Source: Demequina litorisediminis (GTDB taxonomy: Bacteria > Actinomycetota > Actinomycetes > Actinomycetales > Demequinaceae). From it: a stretch of 64,000 bases of DNA. Within the stretch, counting starts at the first letter, position 1. Each line of letters begins with the position of its first letter. Location: positions 1,240,001 to 1,304,000 of the forward strand of contig NZ_BSUN01000001.1 in assembly GCF_030161615.1 (NCBI RefSeq), read 5' to 3'. Shown piece by piece: positions 56,563 to 64,000 of this stretch. Position numbers and translations under genes: made by a program. The notes beneath the pieces were generated by a model. The model was given only the letters and a program-made list of their open reading frames with translations. It was not told the origin of the DNA and made no database searches.

Positions 56563-58056
56563 GCCGGCGAGGTCATGAGACCTCGGGCATCACCGCTCCG
56601 AACCTTCGAGGCGACATCGCTGTCCGGATCAGGACAGCCTTCCGGCAAAGAGACGGGTCCAGATATCTCGACGTCCTGTGCTAGAAGTAAGAGTGGGGTT
56701 GGCGAGGCGCTCTCCACGCCAGCCAGCGCAATCAGTTCGCCCACGATGCGCGAGCGGGATATCGAGTCGCCGTCCAGTCGTGCGAGCAAGAGTCCGTCAC
56801 GTGCGCCGAGGAACACAGACCGATCGTCCCTAAGGCCCGGGCTAAGGCTCACTACCTCTGCGGAGGTCCACTGCCGTGCGCAGTTGCTCCACTTGCGTTT
56901 CAGCGCTTGAGAGTGTGAGAAGGTCTGCGCAAACGCCCCGGGCTAGCAGATCCCCCGCCAGCGCTCGATCGTTGATTCGTGCGGCCATCGCCGCGGCTAG
57001 CGTCTTCAAGAGCGTTGAGGGCGGGTCAAGGCGCGCTCCAAAGGGGAGCCTGAGGCCAAGAATCGAATCTCCATCCAGGATCTCAGGACCGACTCTGCAA
57101 GCTTCGATCAACACGTCTAGCAACAACGCTCGCACCGCGTCGTCAGAGTCGGGGCTGTTTCGAAGGGCGTTTTGCAGAAACGTAGCCGCTTGCTCGATTG
57201 CCGCCTGGCGAGCCCTGGGCCTAGCGACCGACGCGAGTCTCAAATAGGCATCGCACGATGCCAGTTGTGCAGCGGGCGTGCACTCGTAGTCGTGCTTTGA
57301 CATGTACGCGGTAGCGGACCGAACCTGAGACAGGAGCGCCGCAGGGTCACGCTCAATGTCGAAGCGGAGCACCGCAGCCTCAATTAAGTAGGGAACCGCA
57401 GAGGCCGGGTCGTTGCCCTGCTTTAACGATTCCGTGAGCGTGTAAATCGCCTCGGAAACCTCTGATGGACTTGCAGTTGAGAACCTGGCTGCGAGAACAG
57501 TGGCGACACCAAGCCGACCAGTGAACTCCTTCCGGCGCGCGGCGGAGGTAAGGTCGCTGTGGCCGACGACATCACGCAAGTACCCGCGCGCGACCGCCAG
57601 CGCACGCACGAACAGCACAGGGCGCCGCCAATTGATCTCGCGCGCATAGTCATAGAGCGCGAGCGCGGCCCGTTCACGGATTGTGTGCAGAGTCTTGAGG
57701 TACGACATATTGGGTGGCAAGGCCTCCGAGATGTCGGCCGCGCCTGCAGCGAAAAGCGCCTCAAAGTGGAGAGCCTCAGCAACTGAGAGGTCGGCGCCAA
57801 GCGCCGCCTTCCATTCGCGAACTAGGTCGGTCACTAGGGGCGCAGACTCAAGCAGCGAAGCGAATCGAACATCGCCTGAGCCAGAGGACGAGAGGCGCGA
57901 CTGCAACGATCGAGTCGGAGCGATGGCGAGGCTACGCAGAAGCGCTTCTATGGCTTCCGTCGACTCCGGGTCGAGTCGCACCCGCGGCAAACTGTGGAGT
58001 CGGGCAACATCGGCGGGAGTCGGTACTGGCACGAGTCCCCCTGTCCAACCACGCAC
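56475..58056 (-). CDS. Helical-repeat protein upstream of, and possibly fused to, the kinase-Tpt1 protein
   Basis: From an ATG at 58056, ~400 residues of alanine-rich helices in TPR-like pairs (AYLRLASVARPRARQAAIEQ, DDAVRALLLDVLIEACRVG) form a probable scaffold or sensor. An extra C near 56853 (GTGAGCCTTAG, read as GAGCTT) joins it to ~95 more residues (DDRSVFLGARDGLLLARLDG, then TPLLLLAQDVEISGP). As printed, the frame runs on to a TAA at 56475, but that tail looks random. If CCGGCTTG near 56575 is a misread CCGAGCTTG, the frame flows directly into the kinase. No known family recognised. Confidence 0.6.
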
Positions 58057-58272
58057 GTAAACTGCCTCTACGGCGCATCGCCGCGTCCTGATCGAACTCT
58101 AGACCCAAGCCCGAGTATGCCCCGAGATTGGTCGACCGGGGCTGTCGGGCCGCGAGGGCCAAGGGTTGGGCATCGTGATCAGCCTCCATCGTGATGGATG
58201 CTGTCTCCCGACCATCAGGTCACGTGGCGAGTCGTCGTGAGCGGCGCGTAACCGCCTGGCACGCTGAGCCTC

Positions 58273-60367
58273 GTGAGCAAGCGCGACGACCCGGTGAATG
58301 GGGAGTTCGTGCTGCACGAGGTCTCGCCAGAGTCTCCCCTCTTCGAGCAAACTGTCGCACTTGCGGATTCGAATCGCGAGTTCCTGGGAATCATGAGCCG
58401 TGTGGCTTGGCGAGACTATGCGGCACGTCGCGGGCTCATCGCCGCGACTGCCAGCACCCCAGGCGGTGGCGAGCGCGTGGTTGGACTCGTTTCCTTTCGC
58501 CGCGGGAAACATCGCGCTGCGCTGGCTCACCTCGCGGTAGCCAACGAGGCCCGCGATCGCGGGCTCGCGCGGTTACTCGTTGGTGAGGTCGCAAGGCGCA
58601 CGGAGGACCTATCGGGGGTCCTGGTGCGTTGTCGGCGGGACTTTCCCGCGCGCGAACTCTGGCCCAAGCTCGACTTCGTGCCTCGGGGCGAGCAGCCGGG
58701 CCGCGGCAAGGAGCCGCACATCATTACATGGTGGTGGCTCGATCATGGACATCCCGACCTATTCGCATTGGATGAAACCTCCGCATCCGGCGTCCCTGTT
58801 GTGCTCGATGCGAATGTGTTTATCGATCTCTATAGCGACGATGCAAATGCGGACGCTCTACTTACTCAATCGGCGTTGGACGAAGCCCAGGAGAGCGGAG
58901 CGGTCCTCATGGTGACCCCCGAACTCCCTCGTGAGCCTTGACCGTTACCCAGAGGCCGCGGAGCGGAAGCGCCTCATACAAAGAGCACAAGGTGTCCCGC
59001 TCGTGCATCCGCCTCGGGACGCTCTCGATGCGGCACGTGAGGTAATTCGCTCCAAAGCCGAGCGGGCTCCTGGCAGAGCGCAGGATCAGTCTGACGCTGC
59101 TCACCTGGCGTATGCGTCGGCGGCTGGCGCCGGATACCTGGTCACGCGCGATGTTCGTGCACAGCGCCGCCTGGGCCGAGCCGCGTCAGCCCTAGGAGTA
59201 AAGATCTTGAGTCCTCTCCAGGCTCGCGGCAGAGCTCACACCGGACGGCAGTGACGCACGGTACTGGCCATCTGTGGCTCACGGGCAATCATTCGAGGTA
59301 ATCGACGACCTGGCTCCGGCCGTGTCGATCCTCAAACGCCTCAACGCAGACTACGTCGGCGAGAAGCAGCGCGAGCCTTGCGCGTCGACTTGAGCCTGCT
59401 CATGTTGGCCGGGGCCCGTGGCCACGCGTGGGCGCTCAGCGATTCAGCGGGCGGGCCACTCGCCGGCCTCGCACTCACGCGTGCAGGCAACGAGGTCACG
59501 GTGCACCTGGCGCGTGTCTCCCAAGGACCTCTACAGGATGTTCTCGCCCGGTACATCGTCCAGTACCTTGGCGCGGCGACCGCCATCGACGAGCACACGC
59601 TGGTCAGGGTCATCGATCCGCATCTCCCGCCCGCCGTACACGACTCTCTCGCCTCGGCAGGCTTTGAACAAGCGGCGGGCATATATGTCGCACCACGGCT
59701 CCGAGGTCTCCTTTCAGCGACCGATGCCGCCCACGCGCTCTGCGAGTTATCCGGCAATGCGCTGGATGGTTCAAAGGTCCTTCGGCGCGTCGATCAGATC
59801 TCGCGCGACGGGGCTTCACCGACAGAGTTCTTGGCGCTAGAAGCGGCGTGCGCTCCACTAACGCTGGCAGAGCCCTCGATACCCGTATGGTCCGTACCGA
59901 TCAGGCCCCAGTATGCGTGGGAACTTTTGGGCGTCGGCGAGAGCCTCTTCACGCGCAAGGATTCGCTCGGCATCTCGGTCGAACACGTCTACTACACAGG
60001 CGCGACGGCGCTGCCACCCGCTGGTTCTCGCGTGCTTTGGTACGTCAGCGGCGAGAACACGCCCGCCTACGTCGCTCAGAGCGTGGTAGCCGCGTCCGGC
60101 CGCGTCCCGTGGAAAGAGGCATTTCGCTCGAACCGCAGGCTCGGCATCTACACCCGCGACGAGGTGCGCAAGGCTGCGTCACCGTCTGGCAAGGTTGGGT
60201 ACATCACCTTCGGGCGCACTCGTCCCCTTCCACGAGCGGTTGCGCTTGACCGTGCAAACGTTATGGCGTCAGACCTAGGGACGAAGATGATGTTGCGAAG
60301 CCCATGGCAGTTGCCCGCAGCGTTAGCCACAGAACTGATGGAGGTGGCGTTTGAACTCAAACAGTAG
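58273..60367 (+). CDS. GNAT acetyltransferase-PIN nuclease fusion with C-terminal GNAT-like domain
   Basis: About 697 residues once joined. Residues 1-165 are a GNAT fold (AALAHLAVANEARDRGLARLLVGE). Residues ~175-320 are a PIN RNase: Asp179 in VVLDANVFIDLYSDD, Glu in TPELPREL, Asp in DQSDAAHLAYA and Asp in YLVTRDVR. The remaining ~370 residues start with a second GNAT-like section (PLAGLALTRAGNEVTVHLARV). Joints: GAGCCTTG near 58936, CAGGCTC near 59221, GAGCCTTG near 59373 and GAGCCTGC near 59393. GTG start, no clear ribosome site. Overlaps the ASCH gene, so the two are probably expressed together. An RNA target is inferred. Confidence 0.78.
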
Positions 60368-60797
60368 CCAGATCATGTTGCTGTCGATTCGGCCTCGGTA
60401 CGTCGAGCGGATCCTTGCTGGCGACAAGACCGTCGAACTGCGTCGAACGAAGCCGCTGGTGGACGTGGGCCAGCCCATCGCGATTTACTCCACTCTGCCC
60501 GCAGGTGCCATCGTCGCGACCGCGAGAGTGGCTCGGGTAGAGCAACGCGCCAAGCAAGAACTGTGGGAAGCACGGAGACGGACACTCGGGGTATCGAAAG
60601 ACGAGTTCAACTCGTACTTCGCCGGAAGATCACACGCCGTAGGCGTTCATCTTGACTTGGTTGCGCCGCTGGAAGCACCTGTTTCACTCTCACAGATGCG
60701 AGTCCTGGGAGTGCCCAATCCCCCGCAGCAGTGGATGTTCCTCAGATCCAGCGACTGGGGCCGGCGCCTAAATCTGGCGGAACCGGCAGCCGCCTGA
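60351..60797 (+). CDS. ASCH domain protein
   Basis: 148 residues from a TTG that overlaps the preceding gene by 17 bp (an ATG at 60375 is the alternative). MLLSIRPRYVERILAGDKTVELRRTKP is the ASCH signature, and IAIYSTLPAGAIVATARV the following strands. ASCH/PUA-like proteins bind RNA or modified nucleotides. The frame is intact. As the partner of a GNAT-PIN protein it may recognise the RNA that the PIN domain cuts. Confidence 0.85.
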   Translation: MNSNSSQIMLLSIRPRYVERILAGDKTVELRRTKPLVDVGQPIAIYSTLPAGAIVATARVARVEQRAKQELWEARRRTLGVSKDEFNSYFAGRSHAVGVHLDLVAPLEAPVSLSQMRVLGVPNPPQQWMFLRSSDWGRRLNLAEPAAA

Positions 60798-60889
60798 ACG
60801 AGCGGCTCTGCCGAACCGATCGGTGACAGTGCGAACTAACCCGCGTTCGGCTCAGCCCGCGAGCGAGCACAAAGGCAGGGTAAGACCGA

Positions 60890-61795
60890 TCACACGACGA
60901 CCCGCCCCTGCCGTGTGATCAGGATGTCGACGACGGCGTCGTACAGCGTCCAGCACTTGGCGCTGGCGACTTGGGTGCCGTAGCCGAGGACTCGGCCGTG
61001 CATGATGCCGTGTCGGCTCATGACGCACTCGGTTGTCGTCTCGTTCACGCCCCGCTTGTAGAGCGCGTGAAGGACACGTAGCGAACACGCCATTCCGACC
61101 AGGGTGGTGGGCTCGATCATGTCGATCATTCGTCGATCACTGCCGGTGAAGAAGAGTTTGCCTTCTTGCGAATCGGCGACAAGACCTTCGATCGTGTTGA
61201 GGATCAGCGGGATTGCCGCGTCGTAGTTCCCGTCAAGGTGGAGAGCCCGAGCCTTGCGGACTAGTTCCCAGCGCTTGCCACCGATGGTTCCGAGGTGAGT
61301 CTCGCCGTAGAGCGCCTTGTACACATACTTCATGCGATTGATCGGCCGGTCGATCCAGGTCCCGTCGATCGCCGCTGCGAGTACAACGTCGGCGGCTTCA
61401 CCGGACTGGTCGAGCGCCTCTAGGGCATCCTTCTGTGTCGGCACACCGATGTTCGTCACGCCCCATCCGCGAGGAGTGAAGTGCTCGAAGGAACGAGCGG
61501 CCGTCTCGTGCAGGTCGCGCATCTGCGCCACTGCAGCAACCATCTGCTTGCCTTCACGACGAAACAAGGGGATGGAGGCGATGAATGCGCTGTGCTCGTC
61601 CCATAGTCCGATGTTGTCCTTGGGATCGAGCGCGAGCGCGACCTGCTTGAAAATTTCGGGGTCTATCCCTGACCTGGCCACCTGTTTCTTCCCTCCATCG
61701 ATGTCGACCAAGAGATACACCCTTGTACCGACACCCGCGCCGCCAGCGCCGCGCAGCCCCCACATACCTTTAGGACTAATCACGTCGCCACGCAC
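60890..61795 (-). CDS. Protein with C-terminal HEPN-like RX4H motif
   Basis: 301 residues from a GTG at 61795 (ATG at 61765 possible). The N-terminal half (GTRVYLLVDIDGGKKQVA, then PKDNIGLWDEHSAF) is unfamiliar. The C-terminal ~150 residues are helical and contain SRHGIMHGRV, with Arg261 and His266 forming the RX4H motif of HEPN ribonucleases, preceded by KALYGETHLGTIGGKRWELV. I infer a HEPN RNase or RNA-binding role. It is convergent with ASCH, 92 bp away. The frame is intact and free of AGCT errors. Confidence 0.65.
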   Translation of the reverse strand: MRGDVISPKGMWGLRGAGGAGVGTRVYLLVDIDGGKKQVARSGIDPEIFKQVALALDPKDNIGLWDEHSAFIASIPLFRREGKQMVAAVAQMRDLHETAARSFEHFTPRGWGVTNIGVPTQKDALEALDQSGEAADVVLAAAIDGTWIDRPINRMKYVYKALYGETHLGTIGGKRWELVRKARALHLDGNYDAAIPLILNTIEGLVADSQEGKLFFTGSDRRMIDMIEPTTLVGMACSLRVLHALYKRGVNETTTECVMSRHGIMHGRVLGYGTQVASAKCWTLYDAVVDILITRQGRVVV

Positions 61796-62046
61796 ACTCC
61801 AATCGTCGGGTCTGCACCGCTCCGGAGCCGCTTATGATCTGGCTCGCCCGCTTGCGTGAACGCGCCCACCGCACGGTCCCGTCGTTGCTGGAGAACTCTC
61901 AACTGATCGCATAGCCTTTCCAGGCGCCTTGGCAGAAACACTGCGGTCTGCCGTGCGCGTGACCGCATCCGCGATTAGGCGCCTTGATCGGGCCGGTCGG
62001 GCACGGAAGGCGCGGAGGACTAGCGACACCTACGCCGGGCGCCGGA

Positions 62047-63246
62047 TCAGGTGAGTGTTGCTTGATGGACGAGGAAGTTATCAATGTTGCGTTTGGAGAT
62101 CATCACCTTGACGGCCCTTGCAGGCTCCGTCGGGTTGGCGTCCTTGGTTGAAGGCTCCGAGCACGACGTGGAAGTTGGCGGCGTTAACTTCCAGAATCAG
62201 CATGCGGCTGAACCGCACGGCTGATTTGAAGCGCGAGGAGTACGACTTCTCGTTGTACTCGCCGCGTCCGACGTGGCCGGCGATGCGGCGCCAGATGTTC
62301 CACTCCACCACTGGGAGGTCTTCTTCGTCCTTGCTTCGCCACGTCTCATGCTCGTAGATGACGTACCAGAATCGGCCAAACTCCTCGATACACGCGCGGA
62401 GGTCGGCGGCGTCGTTTCCTGGCGATTCTCGCGACGTGATGGTGGAGGCCTTGAGGTCGCCGTAGTACGTAATCTTCCCCCGGTTCTTGAAAACTAGGTC
62501 GTAATCAAGGTCGCCTTGGCGTTTGGCCTTCTGGAACTCGATGAGGCGGCTCGCACCATTGCGGCGGAGGTACTCGTCGAATCGGTACTCAAGGTAGAAG
62601 CCGGCCCACTCACCTTGCATCGCGTCGGGCCAGCGCGCGGTGTGCATTTCCTGCACGGCTTCAAGTGCCTCGAGTCTGTCACCCGTGAGGAACTCGGCGT
62701 TGAAGTCATCGAACACATCCACATAGGTTGTGCTGGCCCACACGACCGGCCAAATACGCGGCGAAGAGGTCGGAGCGAATGCTTGTGGTGATTGCCGTGA
62801 CTATCGATACGTGAGAACAGGCCCAGCGTCTGCGCCTGAAAGAGGTCGTTGGTGGCTATGTGCGCAGCAGAGTTGTTCGCCTTCCTGCGGACGTATGTGC
62901 TGGGTTCGAAGTCCACAAAGATCGTGACATCGTCGTAGTGGTAGATGCCCACGAACCGTGGCTCAAGGCCCTGGGTGATGGCTTCGTCATGAACGCTGAC
63001 CCAAGTTCTTGGTATCTGGATCCGCTTCTTGAACTCGGGCCACGGGTTGCCTAGATGAGTCACCTGGGCGAAGAGGAGGACCTGGTTGCGGAAACGGACC
63101 GTGCGCGTGTCGGCAAACCGCTCAGCCCGGGCGTGCGGCAACGCATCCAACAGCAAGTCGACCTTCGCTGTTGGGCTCAGTGTCGTATCGACGTCGCCGG
63201 TCAGTGTGCCGTCACGAAGCACCTGGTCCACCACCACTTTGCCCAT
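62047..63246 (-). CDS. PD-(D/E)XK restriction endonuclease-like protein
   Basis: About 399 residues, divergent from a DNA methyltransferase across 165 bp. The nuclease core is likely DYDLVFKNRGKITYYGDLKAS (Asp, then D-X-K), with Glu in LIEFQKAKRQG before it. The N-terminal ~170 residues (MGKVVVDQVLRDGTL) include beta strands such as PRFVGIYHYDDVTIFVDF. Frames change near 62735-62785 (cause unresolved) and at GAGCCTGC near 62124; the latter restores ARAVKVMISKRNIDNFLVH and the stop at 62047. With the methyltransferase it would form a type II restriction-modification pair. Confidence 0.7.
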
Positions 63247-63411
63247 GCCGACTTCTTACCAGATCGGGTATCCGTTGCGGACGGGACCGTGGTGTTCGTC
63301 ACTCCAACCTGCGTGGCCATGGCCGCGCCTTCGAGCAAGGACGTCCTATCGTCTGGAGCGATATCGGAGAGCCCGTTCGCCACTGTCAGTGGTGGGACGT
63401 AGGCTTTCCCC

Positions 63412-64000
63412 ATGCTCGATGAATCAGCCTCGGACGCCATCACCTTCGCGGACCTCTTCGCCGGCGTCGGTGGCTTCGCCGCCGCACTCTCTGCGATGGG
63501 TGCCGAGCACGTGTACGCGGTCGAAATCGACAAGCACGCCGCCGCCGTCTACGAGGCGAACTGGCAGCACCCCGCACTCGGGGACGTCACGAAGGACGCC
63601 AACGACGACGGTGTGACGGTGCCGCCGCACGACATCATCACCGGCGGATTTCCCTGCCAACCGTTCTCGAAGTCTGGTGCCCAGAGGGGCATGGACGAGG
63701 TCCGCGGCACGCTCTTCTGGAACATCGAGAAGATCGTTCGGGAACGCAAGCCCACACTGATCTGCCTCGAAAACGTCCGCAATCTCGCCGGCCCACGTCA
63801 CAAGCACGAGTGGCAAGTGATCATCGAGCACCTACGCAACGCCGGCTATCAGGTTGCCGAGCAAAGCGCCGTCTTCTCTCCGCACCTCATCGCACCTGAG
63901 TTCGGCGGGTCGCCGCAAGTGCGCGAGCGCGTCTTCATTACCGCCACGCTCGTGCCCGAGGGCATGGTCATGGACCCCGACCCCGAGCCGGTCGCGCTTC
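63412..64000 (+). CDS. DNA (cytosine-5-)-methyltransferase, 3' end outside window
   Basis: The first 196 residues of a type II m5C methyltransferase. Motif I FADLFAGVGGFAAAL binds AdoMet, motif IV GGFPCQPFSKSG has the catalytic Cys, motif VI is CLENVRNL and motif VIII QVRERVFI. The target-recognition domain is beyond the window, so the recognised sequence cannot be read. ATG at 63412. The window-wide base-calling errors at AGCT make AGCT (AluI type) a specific candidate target. Confidence 0.93.
   Translation, partial: MLDESASDAITFADLFAGVGGFAAALSAMGAEHVYAVEIDKHAAAVYEANWQHPALGDVTKDANDDGVTVPPHDIITGGFPCQPFSKSGAQRGMDEVRGTLFWNIEKIVRERKPTLICLENVRNLAGPRHKHEWQVIIEHLRNAGYQVAEQSAVFSPHLIAPEFGGSPQVRERVFITATLVPEGMVMDPDPEPVAL

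Overview
The window is high-GC DNA of an actinobacterium. Dispersed features fit a Micrococcales-type genome (Cellulomonas/Demequina-like): GTG starts are frequent, stops and starts overlap as ATGA, GTGA or TGATG, and there is a MoxR/DUF58/transglutaminase/FHA/PP2C/kinase cluster, LacI-controlled sugar import and split gcv genes. The genus is inference. From about 52 kb to the right end, base composition becomes visibly less GC-rich and gene content changes to defence-type genes.

Layout. 1-8.6 kb: the start of a GH43 glycosidase, metE, an OsmC protein, metF, tag, a Nudix hydrolase, gcvH and gcvT. 8.6-24.6 kb: one long leftward operon for a Ser/Thr kinase, a ~2,000-residue Ig-like/cadherin-like membrane protein, MoxR ATPase, DUF58, a degenerate transglutaminase, an FHA membrane protein, a PP2C phosphatase and a protein with seven DDATRL-type threonine repeats. 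24.8-34.5 kb: CorA, a DUF559 protein, a lipoprotein, gcvP, a GT2 glycosyltransferase and glycogen phosphorylase. 34.5-40 kb: a broken lipoprotein, a DJ-1/PfpI protein, an S4 protein, a threonine aldolase, a YchJ-like protein and a phosphate transporter with a PHO box. 40-47.8 kb: a sugar ABC importer facing a LacI-DUF6807 fusion, a Gfo/Idh dehydrogenase and an AEC transporter, with two LacI-type operators between them. 47.9-51.6 kb: DUF4914, small genes and an NlpC/P60 peptidase.

52-64 kb is an RNA- and DNA-directed island. It holds a TrlF-type PHP-SMC ATPase; a kinase-like protein fused to an RNA 2'-phosphotransferase (Tpt1/KptA) domain; a GNAT-PIN protein overlapping an ASCH-domain gene; a protein with a HEPN RX4H motif; and a PD-(D/E)XK nuclease divergent from a cytosine-5 DNA methyltransferase cut by the window end. 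This is the best candidate for an undescribed system.

Sequence quality dominates the reading. About 60 single-base frameshifts break otherwise intact genes, nearly all at the tetramer AGCT (read as AGGCT or AGCCT, sometimes GGCT or with AG or TC lost), with a few at C6 runs. Coordinates below are for the restored genes; each entry notes where frames were joined. This looks like a base-calling artefact at a modified AGCT motif, not gene decay. Five copies of a ~65-bp palindromic repeat are scattered through the window, and two of them supply the stop codon of the neighbouring gene.
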